36,053 nt of DNA, taken from Chromatiales bacterium. Its GTDB lineage: Bacteria > Pseudomonadota > Gammaproteobacteria > Steroidobacterales > GCA-2729495. This document shows, in pieces, positions 27,672 through 35,954 of this stretch. The notes under the pieces are model-generated. The model saw only the letters and a list, made by a program, of their open reading frames with translations, ran no database searches and was not told where the DNA came from. The position numbers were made by a program, and so were the translations under genes. The DNA is taken from the NCBI GenBank assembly GCA_002688175.1, contig NZCC01000010.1, positions 1-36,053 on the forward strand. The letters are read 5' to 3'. Positions within the stretch are counted from its first letter, which is position 1. The number at the start of each line of letters is the position of its first letter.

Positions 27672-28616
27672 ATGAGCGACATCGATATCCTCATCAGTGA
27701 GGTCGGTCCACGCGACGGACTGCAGAGCGTCAAGGCCATCATGCCGACCGAGGCAAAAAAAGCCTGGATCAACGCCGAAGCTGCAGCCGGCGTGCGGGAA
27801 ATCGAGGTAGCGTCATTTGTACCGCCGAAACTGCTGCCACAGATGGCTGACGCAGCTGAAATCGTCGCCCACGCCAAAACGATCCCTGGACTTGATGTCG
27901 TTGCGCTCGTGCCAAATTTCAAAGGCGCTGAAAATGCAATCAGGGCCGGCGCTGACAAAATTGGCCTGCCCCTGTCGTGCAGCGAGACGCATAGCCAGGC
28001 TAACTTGAAAAAAACCCATGATCAGGTCATCGAGGATGTCCGCAAGATCTCTGAATTACTGGCCACGCTGCCGGCAGACCAACGGCCAGGCTTTGAAGGC
28101 AGTCTGTCAACTGCCTTCGGCTGCACACTTGAAGGCGAAGTCCCCGAATCACAGGTTATTGATCTTGCCGTACGACTCGTCGAGGCCGGTGTCGATGAAC
28201 TGAGCCTGTCGGACACCACCGGTTACGCCAACCCGACGCAATTAAGGCACCTGATCCGACTTTTACGCGCCGAAGTCGGCGCCGACAAACTCGATGGCGT
28301 CCACCTGCACAATACCCGCGGCCTTGGACTGGCCAACGTGGTCGCGGCACTAGAAGAAGGCATTACGACTGTTGACAGCTCGCTGGGCGGTCTTGGGGGT
28401 TGCCCCTTCGCACCCGGTGCGAGCGGCAACATCGTAACCGAAGACCTTGTTTTCATGCTGGATGCAATGGGACTCAGGACCGGTATTGATCTGGATAAAC
28501 TGCTAAAAGTCCGCGAGATCGTCATCGCCGCCTTACCCGATGAAGATATGTACGGTTTTACACCGGATGCCGGGTTACCGAAAGGCTATACCGCTGGCGG
28601 CTGGGGCATCGGTTAA
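27672..28616 (+). CDS. HMG-CoA lyase family enzyme
   Basis: This 314-residue TIM-barrel lyase of the HMGL/DRE type has GPRDGLQ with R14-D15, IEVASFVPPKLLPQMADAAE, metal ligands H211 and H213 in GVHLHNTRGLG, the catalytic-cysteine loop GLGGCPFAPGASGN (C244) and a metal-binding Asn253. The enzyme cleaves 3-hydroxy-3-methylglutaryl-CoA to acetyl-CoA and acetoacetate, or in relatives citramalyl-CoA to acetyl-CoA and pyruvate. With a CoA-transferase next door, the second reaction deserves consideration. Leucine degradation is the conventional alternative, but isovaleryl-CoA and methylcrotonyl-CoA genes are absent here. The AAGGA ribosome-binding site is good. Confidence 0.92.
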   Translation: MSDIDILISEVGPRDGLQSVKAIMPTEAKKAWINAEAAAGVREIEVASFVPPKLLPQMADAAEIVAHAKTIPGLDVVALVPNFKGAENAIRAGADKIGLPLSCSETHSQANLKKTHDQVIEDVRKISELLATLPADQRPGFEGSLSTAFGCTLEGEVPESQVIDLAVRLVEAGVDELSLSDTTGYANPTQLRHLIRLLRAEVGADKLDGVHLHNTRGLGLANVVAALEEGITTVDSSLGGLGGCPFAPGASGNIVTEDLVFMLDAMGLRTGIDLDKLLKVREIVIAALPDEDMYGFTPDAGLPKGYTAGGWGIG

Positions 28617-28663
28617 TTACACAAGAGTGGCATCCTGCCGCCTGCGACACGATTTCGTGTTGA

Positions 28664-29134
28664 TCAATCCGAATCGGGCAACAGGTTATTGGCCCCGGTT
28701 TCCTGCTGCAGGTAAGCAATCAGATTGGCCCGTTCCCGGGCATCCTTGACACCGACAAAAACCATCCGGTTTCCCGGCAGAAAATCACTCGGCCGCGCCA
28801 GCCACCCGTCCATGGCCTCCACCGTCCAAACGACATCGGTATTCTTTAACGCATCCGTGAAGACGAAACCGGGTACAAGGCCGGCCTTACGGCCAAATAC
28901 GCCGTACAGATTCGGGCCTACCTTGTTCATGCCACCTTCTTCAAGGCTGTGGCAGGCACGGCATTGGAAAAACATAGTCTGGCCACGCTTGATATCGGCC
29001 GAGGCCAGCAGGTCACTGATAGCAAGCGGTGCAGCTGTGTCCGGGCTGGCCGTGGCCGACTGTTCGCCACCACACCCTGACAAAATACAGATTAGAACAG
29101 CTGAACCCGCGACAAATAATCTAGACATCAACAT
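28664..29134 (-). CDS. Lipoprotein class I cytochrome c
   Basis: This 156-residue single-heme cytochrome has a lipoprotein signal peptide with lipobox LSGC (C21), an alanine/serine-rich linker, then the heme site C58-RA-C61-H62. M124 in LPGNRMVFVG is the likely distal ligand. The fold reads as mitochondrial/cytochrome c2-like (KVGPNLYGVFGRKAG). It would be anchored to a periplasmic membrane face and carry electrons. It follows the FAD dehydrogenase gene by 95 bp on the same strand and is the natural electron acceptor for it (inference). Confidence 0.9.
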   Translation of the reverse strand: MLMSRLFVAGSAVLICILSGCGGEQSATASPDTAAPLAISDLLASADIKRGQTMFFQCRACHSLEEGGMNKVGPNLYGVFGRKAGLVPGFVFTDALKNTDVVWTVEAMDGWLARPSDFLPGNRMVFVGVKDARERANLIAYLQQETGANNLLPDSD

Positions 29135-29229
29135 ATGAAATCTCTGAAATAATAATTAATGAACTAATGCGACAGACCCTTGCACTGCTGTACCGCGTTC
29201 CACACGCCTCTTCGACGCGCAAATGTTCG

Positions 29230-30819
29230 TCAGCCTTCTAGACCGCCGAGTGCCCCCGGGTTCATCAGGCCATCCGGATCAAGGCTCTTTTTAACATCCT
29301 TGAGGATCTGCGTCGCCTGACCCTGGCGGCCCTTCAGGTACGGATAACTCTTGCCAACCTGCATATGAACGGCGCCCAGATCACAGAAAATTTCCTGGAT
29401 CATGGCGCGCAACTCACCGACAAAAGCGCGACCCTCCGGGTTTGACGCATATTCCGGCAGCATATCGAGATATTCCTGTGGCAGGTAGCGCTTGTGATAC
29501 GGCGTCCGGTCATCTTCCCAGTAAAAAACCGGCTCATACAAAAATCCGTTCGTGCTGATGCTCGTGAACATCGCTGCCTTCTCAATTTTCAGTGATTCCA
29601 TTTTCACCGCGTGCGTGGCATGCACCTCACTGATACGCCGATTTAATTCCTTGAGCCTGGAGAAAGGCAAAATCCCGTGCATCGGCACCCACCGCTGGCC
29701 ACGCGGTCCGAGTATGGGATACAGCGGAATGAACGGCATCGCCCGCAACACCGTCGGTATCGTATTGGCGATCTCTGTACCGTGGCCAGCCATGGCTTTA
29801 CGGATGATCGCGAGTTTGGCACGGATCTCCGCCTGGCTTGAACCCTCAACGACATAGTGCGCTGAATAATCGAAGCCGGTCAGGAATCGCTTGCCGGCCA
29901 ATGCCATTTTCAGAACCCGGACGAAACCATCAATTGGATTCGTCGACGTTTTCAGGACCGCCCAGACTGCCTGGACCGCGTCCTTCGTATTGGTGCTACC
30001 GAGCTGGCCTTGCTGGAGTTTCGGATCGAGACCGAAGCAATCGGCAGCGGCTCCGGTCCGTGCCGCGTTGGTCATGCCATCGGCCATGGCATCAAAATGC
30101 GTGAAGCCGAACGAGGCCGTACCCGAACAGGCCGGTACTTGAATGAGACGTAGGGTGATCCGGGCCTTGATGCCGAACGCACCCGCATCACCGGTAAACA
30201 GGCCGGTCAAGTCCGGCCCGTAATGACGGAAGAACGGCGATGCCTTATCCATCGCCTTGGAACCGGTGCTCAGAATCTCGCCATTGGCCACGACAATATC
30301 GAATGAAAGTGCTGTGTCGGCGGAACAACCGTAATTACCCGAACCGAGACTGACTGCATTCTGCGACATCGACCCGCCAACGGTTGCCCTCAAACCCGAG
30401 AACGGTCCCCAGAATGCCGTGCGCACACCCTGTTCGGCCAACGCTGCGGTCATCTCCGCCCAAGTGATACCCGGCTCGACCGTTACGTACATATCTTCTG
30501 TATTGGTTTCAACGATCGCATTCATGCGCTCGGTATCGATCAACAGAGAATTACTCGTGGCCGGCAGATATCCATCCGTGTACGATGCGCCACCGCCGCG
30601 TGGTACCAACGCCACGCCGGCCGCCGATGCAATACGCGCGACATCCTGCAGTTCACTGACGCTGCCGGGCTGCACAACGGCAAGCGGTAATTCACGCGAT
30701 CGGTAAACATCCATCGCAAAAAACTCGCGATCGGCATCATCCGTCAACACATGCTCCGCTCCGCAAATAGCGCGAAGCTGATCAATAATATCTTTAGATT
30801 CCTGTATGTTAGCGGACAT
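29230..30819 (-). CDS. FAD-binding oxidoreductase (VAO/GlcD-type dehydrogenase)
   Basis: This is a large flavoprotein dehydrogenase of 529 residues. The N-terminal FAD-binding PCMH domain (AVVQPGSVSELQDVARIASA, VALVPRGGGASYTDG, TVEPGITW, GGSMSQNAVSLGSGNYG) is followed by a substrate domain and the C-terminal SLDPDGLMNPGALGG typical of this superfamily. p-Cresol methylhydroxylase and 4-cresol/eugenol hydroxylases in the same superfamily use a dedicated cytochrome c, and D-lactate or glycolate dehydrogenases are alternatives. No signal peptide is visible. ATG 30819 with AGGA upstream is the preferred start over 30840. Its substrate is unknown. Confidence 0.88.
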   Translation of the reverse strand: MSANIQESKDIIDQLRAICGAEHVLTDDADREFFAMDVYRSRELPLAVVQPGSVSELQDVARIASAAGVALVPRGGGASYTDGYLPATSNSLLIDTERMNAIVETNTEDMYVTVEPGITWAEMTAALAEQGVRTAFWGPFSGLRATVGGSMSQNAVSLGSGNYGCSADTALSFDIVVANGEILSTGSKAMDKASPFFRHYGPDLTGLFTGDAGAFGIKARITLRLIQVPACSGTASFGFTHFDAMADGMTNAARTGAAADCFGLDPKLQQGQLGSTNTKDAVQAVWAVLKTSTNPIDGFVRVLKMALAGKRFLTGFDYSAHYVVEGSSQAEIRAKLAIIRKAMAGHGTEIANTIPTVLRAMPFIPLYPILGPRGQRWVPMHGILPFSRLKELNRRISEVHATHAVKMESLKIEKAAMFTSISTNGFLYEPVFYWEDDRTPYHKRYLPQEYLDMLPEYASNPEGRAFVGELRAMIQEIFCDLGAVHMQVGKSYPYLKGRQGQATQILKDVKKSLDPDGLMNPGALGGLEG

Positions 30820-31032
30820 TGTTAAATCCTGTTTTAGCACTAATTCTGACTATGGCTGATTGATCGAAGGACGCTATTGTGCCCGAATCAATGCCGGACT
30901 TTTAGTCTCTTGAGGCGCTTACCTGGCACACTACTCCACTCGCCAGACAGCTTATAAGCAAGTGGCGTGAAGTACCACGATCATCACAGCGCATGATGGA
31001 ATGCAAAAGCAACGGCGGCACACGAAAATCAG

Positions 31033-31551
31033 CTAACCGATAAACTGCTCGGCGCCGGGTATTGGCCAGTCTTTCCAGACCTTGATAACCCCATCCTCGA
31101 TGAAAAAATGCCCGACGATCTGGAACCGCATGCTGGGTCCCTTGCCATCTTCCGGCGCATTAAAGTGATCGATCCGTTCATTTATCACCACTGGTCCAAT
31201 TACGTGTGATCGTAAAATGTCCCAGTGCACGGATGCGAGGCTCTTGAGCCAATCGCCCATCTGCTTTTCGAATTGATCTCGCGATTTGATCAGGGGCTGC
31301 CCAGGCGCAATCTGATAGAGCAGATCTTCGGCAAGGTAAGGCCGCAAAGCCTCTATGTCACGTAATGCCCAGTCCCGACAAAAATTGTTAACCAGTTTTT
31401 CGTTAGCGATCTCGAGTTCAGTTTTTTCCGGTTGTTCTGCCCTGGTCATTTGCCCTCCTCCACACGACGTGACACCAGCTGCGGCCACACTGGCCAGTAC
31501 GGTCCGGCGACTGAGGCCGTTCCCAACCAGATCCTGATCCGTGCTCTTCAT
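31033..31551 (-). CDS. Tat-exported lipoprotein, limonene-epoxide-hydrolase/SnoaL-like
   Basis: This 172-residue protein has a twin-arginine signal (SRRTVLAS, R15-R16) that ends in a lipobox-like VTSC (C30), so it is probably a Tat-dependent lipoprotein. The mature part is an alpha+beta cone domain resembling limonene-1,2-epoxide hydrolase, with the Arg/Asp pair R126/D128 (VINERIDHF) and D161 (VWKDWP). The asparagine expected two residues after the catalytic tyrosine appears to be isoleucine (Y79-Q-I81), so hydrolase activity is uncertain. It is upstream of the FAD dehydrogenase on the same strand, with a good AAGGAAG ribosome-binding site. Confidence 0.78.
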   Translation of the reverse strand: MKSTDQDLVGNGLSRRTVLASVAAAGVTSCGGGQMTRAEQPEKTELEIANEKLVNNFCRDWALRDIEALRPYLAEDLLYQIAPGQPLIKSRDQFEKQMGDWLKSLASVHWDILRSHVIGPVVINERIDHFNAPEDGKGPSMRFQIVGHFFIEDGVIKVWKDWPIPGAEQFIG

Positions 31552-31601
31552 ATTTGCTTCCTTCGCGCAGGTTTACGGGTTAGTTATTAGTTTTTCTGCC
31601 A

Positions 31602-31624
31602 TCGGTTCGAATTGAACGAACCGA
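31602..31624. promoter_or_regulatory. Hairpin/dyad upstream of the SnoaL-like gene
   Basis: TCGGTTCG (31602-31609) and CGAACCGA (31617-31624) form a perfect 8-bp inverted repeat with a 7-nt centre, 51 bp before the start of the minus-strand SnoaL-like gene. No T-run follows, so an operator or 5'-leader stem is more likely than a terminator. Confidence 0.4.
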
Positions 31625-31773
31625 CAAACCATACTAATTCAAACATGGGTTGTTGCGGATCAGCTTTGCATAAGCCGTCCATTCGTCGGCTATGACAGGC
31701 CGAGCTTGCAGTTAAAGATACCGCCGGCAGAGGCCGTTGCACGGTACGACGGACATTAAGGTCGCAACCGCTT

Positions 31774-32529
31774 CTAAGGCCGGGTCATCTGCGCCAGTCC
31801 GTCCAGGGTTGCAGTAACAATAATTGCGTGCTGCGCGTCCCTTTCAATACCAGCCTCCCAGGTTTCCTGATAACCGCCTCCATTGAATGAGCCGAAATAC
31901 ATATGCAAACCACCCGGAACGGGCACCCACTGACTGTTTGCTGGAAACAAATATTTCATCTCCGTAAAACTTTGCGGCGCCAGACCCTCCAAAGTAGCCC
32001 GGTGCACATGCACTACGGGCAATTTGGAATCGGCCAGGCTATTTGCCGCGGGTGGATATGAATCCCACAAGATCAATCCGGCGAGATTTTCTTCATTCAA
32101 GAATGCAAACCGTGCGGCCATTGCACCGCCCATTGAATGGCCCGCGATTACCCATTGGCTGATTTCGGGATAGGCAGCTCGAACCTCGTCGGCTTTATTC
32201 GGAGAGAAAATCGAAAAATCGAATGGCATGCTTACCGCTATTACCAGGTAACCCTGCGCTGCTACGCTGCGTAAAACTGATGCATAGCCACGAATATCAC
32301 AATTTGCACCGGGATATAAAATCAAACCGGCTTTCGGCTCCGATGTCGCGGGCCGCATGACCAACCAGTCACCTGTTTCAACACGAACCGCATCATCCTC
32401 GACTAATGCTGCCAGAGCCTCTTGCGTCGGTGATGCCAGGTTTACCTTTGTAGAATACAAGAGCCAACCGTACATAAGCAGCGGCACAAAAATGACAATA
32501 GCCGCAATAATTTTAATAATTTTTTTCAC
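31774..32529 (-). CDS. Membrane-anchored alpha/beta hydrolase
   Basis: This 251-residue protein has an N-terminal membrane helix (about 4-24) and an alpha/beta hydrolase domain. The nucleophile elbow is GHSMGG (S132), the acid is probably D156 in LILWDSY, and the base is probably H209 in PGGLHMYFG. The fold resembles dienelactone-hydrolase-like or small lipase families, with no specific substrate visible. The start is GTG 32529, supported by GGAAGA upstream, and no in-frame ATG is available. It precedes the SnoaL-like gene by 222 bp on the same strand, but co-transcription is not assured. Confidence 0.85.
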   Translation of the reverse strand: MKKIIKIIAAIVIFVPLLMYGWLLYSTKVNLASPTQEALAALVEDDAVRVETGDWLVMRPATSEPKAGLILYPGANCDIRGYASVLRSVAAQGYLVIAVSMPFDFSIFSPNKADEVRAAYPEISQWVIAGHSMGGAMAARFAFLNEENLAGLILWDSYPPAANSLADSKLPVVHVHRATLEGLAPQSFTEMKYLFPANSQWVPVPGGLHMYFGSFNGGGYQETWEAGIERDAQHAIIVTATLDGLAQMTRP

Positions 32530-32641
32530 ATTTCTTCCATGGTTAAAAAATATTACTGAGCTGAATCTTCTCCAGCCAATCTGTATTTCAGAAGCAACAA
32601 CATATATTTATTAAACGTGTACTGCATTTGAATGCCGGCAA

Positions 32642-32920
32642 TCAGGAAACCAATCCTTCCATACCATCGACCATCAGAATCCAGTCATTGGAGGTCAAAT
32701 CCTCTGCGTGTCGACGTTGCTCCCCAAAACCCGGCCAGTCATCACGAATAAATACCTTTGCTAAAAATTGCCGGGCCACATCCACAGAGTTGTCTGTACT
32801 ACCAGAGTCCAGGACCACTATTTCATCAGCAAATGTTATCGAGGCAAGACACTTTGCCAGCTTTTCCTGTTCATTCTTGCACAGCATGCAAACAGACAAT
32901 TTATTATTAGTATGGCTCAT
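32642..32920 (-). pseudogene. Truncated family 2 glycosyltransferase (N-terminal part)
   Basis: The 92 residues match only the start of a GT2 glycosyltransferase of the WaaE/KdtX type: LSVCMLCKNEQEKLAKCLAS, IVVLDSGSTDNSVDVA, then WPGFGEQRRHAEDLTSNDWI. The reading frame ends just where the catalytic DxD would follow (LMVDGMEGLVS, then stop), so more than half of the enzyme is missing. Start ATG 32920 lies 9 bp after the stop of the upstream polysaccharide gene. It is probably a non-functional remnant created by a deletion near 32.64 kb. Confidence 0.8.
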
Positions 32921-32929
32921 CAAACAGAT

Positions 32930-33967
32930 CTATAAATGCCAATAAGCCAGCTTCTTTCTGGCCTTGAAATTTCGAATTATATTTCTCGGTTTGCGTTTTA
33001 GCGTAAAGCTGCCGGAAAGATGTTCCTCTACAGCCTGCAGAACTCGTTCACTTGACAATCCATCTCTATAAGGGTGGATAAGATTGGCAAATTGTCTAAT
33101 TTCCTGCATTAATTCCGGTGGATTTTTCAAAGCGTTGGCAATAGCACTTTCCAGTCCGGAAGCTTCTGAAATATCATGCATATATGGCCCAGGGGAAATA
33201 TTTTTATAGGTCACAACAGGTTTTTGTAATAACAAAAACATTACCAGCACTGACGAGGTGTCGCAAACCATTAGATCTGCCTGCTGCAACAGAGGGAGAA
33301 CATCATCGGTTTCAATGAATGTTAAGTTCTCATTTTGCAGTTCTTTATACCTGATAATAATATCCGCAGGCATTTTTGGATGAAATTGAACCAACCAGCG
33401 CCAATCTGCTTTGTTTCTTATTCTCGCAACCTCATCAAACAAGTGCGGCGCACAGGTCAGATTTCTGGAAAACGTTGAGCACAGTAAAATGGTTGGTTTA
33501 CGATTGCCTGAATCACTGTCCACAGCATCAAACAAAGGATCAATAGCCGGCCAACCCGTTTCAACCACCCGAAAATAGCCATGCTGTTCAGCTAATTCCT
33601 GAAATCTTGCTGTAGTTGATGGACCCTGGGTGCAGTACAAATCAAAACAACCACGAATCTGAAAATGGTCCTCGCCACCGCGACGATTCATTTTCCCGAC
33701 ATCAAAACCGTGAAATAAAGCAACTTTCAGCCCCGGGATAAAGCCCGGAATCATATTACCAGGGGCGAAAACGGCCAATGGTTGATATTCAATAATATCC
33801 GCAATGGTGCCAAGTTGAACTTCGGCTGAGCACAGATAGTCCCGATTAACTTCATTTCCTGCCAAAAACCATCTTACTTCATCGCCGCGATTGCAAATGG
33901 CCTGTTGCAGTGGTCTTAGTATTTGAAAAGAATAATTTTGCGAAACATAGAACAGATAGCGTTTCAT
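32930..33967 (-). CDS. CDP-glycerol transferase-like polysaccharide enzyme
   Basis: The 345 residues resemble the CDP-glycerol:polyglycerophosphate glycerophosphotransferase/GT-B group found in capsule and LPS loci. They show KVALFHGFDVGKMNRRGGED, WRWLVQFHPKMP, the sugar-nucleotide-binding-like DDVLPLLQQADLMVCDTSSV and a final basic tail (KRKPRNIIRNFKARKK) that could contact the membrane. I chose ATG 33967 (MKRYLFYVSQNYSFQ) over 34000 because family members begin with this strand. Exact donor and acceptor are unknown. It forms an operon with the truncated GT2 gene and is divergent from wzi. Confidence 0.7.
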   Translation of the reverse strand: MKRYLFYVSQNYSFQILRPLQQAICNRGDEVRWFLAGNEVNRDYLCSAEVQLGTIADIIEYQPLAVFAPGNMIPGFIPGLKVALFHGFDVGKMNRRGGEDHFQIRGCFDLYCTQGPSTTARFQELAEQHGYFRVVETGWPAIDPLFDAVDSDSGNRKPTILLCSTFSRNLTCAPHLFDEVARIRNKADWRWLVQFHPKMPADIIIRYKELQNENLTFIETDDVLPLLQQADLMVCDTSSVLVMFLLLQKPVVTYKNISPGPYMHDISEASGLESAIANALKNPPELMQEIRQFANLIHPYRDGLSSERVLQAVEEHLSGSFTLKRKPRNIIRNFKARKKLAYWHL

Positions 33968-34073
33968 CAATGTATTCTGCCAGAAAACCGTGACCCCCAC
34001 CGCACCGATTTATGGTGGTATGTATGGTTCAGCGACTTTTCACCTTTATCATTCCGCGCCTTCCATTTGATAT

Positions 34074-34175
34074 CGGGTTAGTGTCATCATACTTGTGGTT
34101 GGCTCGCGAACTTCCGGAGCCAAGGATACCGGAGGCATGGCCAGTCTGTTTATGAGTTGATCGCCAGGTAACCCG
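34074..34175 (+). ncRNA. Candidate structured leader RNA upstream of wzi
   Basis: CGGGTTA (34074-34080) and TAACCCG (34169-34175) can close a 102-nt domain, supported by an inner stem (TCA/TGA and CATA/TATG at 34084-34091 and 34151-34160). Inside is a 7-bp hairpin, TTGGCTC (34099-34105) with GAGCCAA (34117-34123), whose loop CTTCCG (34111-34116) can pair with CGGAGG (34130-34135) as a pseudoknot. It fits none of the riboswitch consensus patterns I can recall, including the c-di-GMP (GEMM) type. Folding is by eye without energies or homologues, so this is a hypothesis. Confidence 0.4.
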
Positions 34176-34203
34176 GAATTCACAATAATAATAGGTAAAA
34201 TCT

Positions 34204-34237
34204 TTATCGAATGTAGAATTATTCTCTTATTCGATGG
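34204..34237 (+). promoter_or_regulatory. Hairpin next to the wzi start codon
   Basis: ATCGAAT (34206-34212) and ATTCGAT (34229-34235) form a perfect 7-bp stem extended by G-U pairs on both sides, ending 12 nt before the wzi ATG. No good Shine-Dalgarno sequence is exposed, so this stem could control translation, for example as the output of the upstream structure. Confidence 0.4.
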
Positions 34238-34249
34238 TCACATTAGTTT

Positions 34250-35791
34250 ATGAAATTACTGCACTTTCAGGCAAATATCTCCGGCATCACGCTCTCCCTG
34301 AGTGCTGCCTTATTGTCGTTTCTCACCACCCTGGCTTGTGCCGAACCCTGGATCGATACTTCAAACCTTGCACTACGCAGCGAGATTCAATACCTGGCTG
34401 ACAAAGGCGTGATTAGCGCTCCGGTAACTACTTATCCGTTGATGTGGGCGACAATTTCCGATGATTTAAATAAGGCAGATATTTCACAGCTGGATGGCCC
34501 CACCAGCCATGCTTATTTCAATGTGATGAACCATCTTAACTTTGCCAAACAAAGATTCAGATCGGTAAAGGTAAATTTCAGCAATGATGACAACCGTTTT
34601 CACAGTCTCGGTGATGATTTTCGGGATAAGAATAGTTTAACGGTTAACTACAGCGATCTGGGTGATTTTTGGGCATTCAAATTATCTCCGGGCTACAGTC
34701 ATGACCCGGATGACGGTGATGATTTCCGACTGGACGGCAGTTATGTTGCCGGCCGCTTGTTTAACTGGGTCTTTACTGCCGGTATTCAGGACCGATGGTG
34801 GGCACCCGGATGGGATACCAACCTGAGCCTGACCAACAGTGCGCGACCAATGCCGGGCATAGCGCTGACACGCGGAAATGCAGCCCCTTTCAGGCTGATA
34901 TTTACCGATGATTATCAAATCCCGTGGACGGTCACCACGTTCATGGCCCACATGGGAGATGAACGCACCATACCCAATGCCTTGTTATGGGGGTTTCGGT
35001 TTAATTTCAAACCCCACAAACGCCTTGAGATCGGAATTACCCGTTTAGCTCAATGGGCTGGCGATGGCAGACCCAGCGGCCTTGGTACCTTCCGGGATTT
35101 ACTGCTCGGCCGTGACAATTGCGGTGCCAGCGGGTCCGGAGGTATTGACTGCGCCAATGGCGAGGAACAACCGGGTAACCAGCAGGCCGGTTACGATGCC
35201 CGGCTGTCCCTGCCGTTTTTGGGTCACAACATTGGTATATACGGGCAATCATTTGCTGAAGACGGCAGCGAGAGCAGCACAAAATTCTGGACAAAAGCAC
35301 GCCCGCAAGTTGGTATCGATACTACGCTGACAGTTCTGGATACGCCGATATTAGCTTTCATGGAGTACACCGACAGCCTTGCCTTCTGCGGTGATGGTCG
35401 AGAAAGAGGAATTGGTGACTGTTATTACGAGCACAGTGTTTACCAAACGGGCCTTCGCTATGAAGGTCGTGTGATTGGAAACATTTACGATAACGATGCA
35501 ACGTCATTTGTCTTTGGCCTGGTTTCGCAGAATCATAATGATGCCAACTGGCAACTGAGCATTCGCTACGCAGAACTGAATAAAGACAACAGTGACAGAT
35601 ACCCGGGAGAACCAAACGGAAATACACTCACAGAAATATCAGAAGACCTGATCATGCTCTCCGGCAAGTATCGGCGTATTTACGGACCGTGGAAATTTAC
35701 CCTGGGCGGTAATGCCAGCCAGTCAGGCTTCAAAGACAAGAAGGATGATAATAATTTCTCAGCTTTTATCGATATCGAGTATTTGCTTTAA
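34250..35791 (+). CDS. wzi: Capsule assembly outer-membrane protein, Wzi family
   Basis: Wzi is an outer-membrane beta-barrel that helps attach or organise capsular polysaccharide at the cell surface. The 513-residue protein has a long signal peptide (about 1-31, ending LACA) followed by the family's opening PWIDTSNLALRSEIQYLADK, GVISAPVTTYPLMW, and alternating amphipathic strands such as RWWAPGWDTNLSLTNSARPM to the C-terminal aromatic end (IDIEYLL). It is preceded by a 249-bp gap with possible RNA structure. It is convergent with a glycosyltransferase remnant and divergent from the polysaccharide enzyme gene. Confidence 0.9.
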   Translation: MKLLHFQANISGITLSLSAALLSFLTTLACAEPWIDTSNLALRSEIQYLADKGVISAPVTTYPLMWATISDDLNKADISQLDGPTSHAYFNVMNHLNFAKQRFRSVKVNFSNDDNRFHSLGDDFRDKNSLTVNYSDLGDFWAFKLSPGYSHDPDDGDDFRLDGSYVAGRLFNWVFTAGIQDRWWAPGWDTNLSLTNSARPMPGIALTRGNAAPFRLIFTDDYQIPWTVTTFMAHMGDERTIPNALLWGFRFNFKPHKRLEIGITRLAQWAGDGRPSGLGTFRDLLLGRDNCGASGSGGIDCANGEEQPGNQQAGYDARLSLPFLGHNIGIYGQSFAEDGSESSTKFWTKARPQVGIDTTLTVLDTPILAFMEYTDSLAFCGDGRERGIGDCYYEHSVYQTGLRYEGRVIGNIYDNDATSFVFGLVSQNHNDANWQLSIRYAELNKDNSDRYPGEPNGNTLTEISEDLIMLSGKYRRIYGPWKFTLGGNASQSGFKDKKDDNNFSAFIDIEYLL

Positions 35792-35809
35792 GAATGCACT
35801 GAATAGTAT

Positions 35810-35950
35810 TTATTTATTTTCTATCAGAATTTCAAAAAGACTAATATATTTATCAACTGTCACCCAGGCCGACATGCCCTCTTCAATTGTCTTCCGGGCT
35901 TCGACTGACATTGATTCGATAAGCTGCCGATCCTTATAAGGGCATGAATT
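35810..35950 (-). pseudogene. C-terminal remnant of a glycosyltransferase
   Basis: The minus strand encodes 46 residues (NSCPYKDRQLIESMSVEARK, then TIEEGMSAWVTVDKYISLFE, ending ENK) resembling the very end of a GT4-type glycosyltransferase. The frame is stopped at once upstream, at about 35951-35953, next to the presumed end of an insertion sequence. The rest of the gene has been displaced beyond the window or lost. Confidence 0.55.
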
Positions 35951-35954
35951 CTAT

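Noticed and set aside
30937-30969. Hairpin with central GCTTATAAGC between the SnoaL-like and FAD dehydrogenase genes
   Set aside because: Only five GC-rich pairs are continuous, with bulges outside and no T-run, so neither terminator nor operator is supported.
34074-34175. Known c-di-GMP-I (GEMM) riboswitch or JUMPstart element upstream of wzi
   Set aside because: The GCAAACC...GACGCAAAGCC signature of GEMM and the JUMPstart/ops GGCGGTAG core are absent; only the generic structured layout remains.
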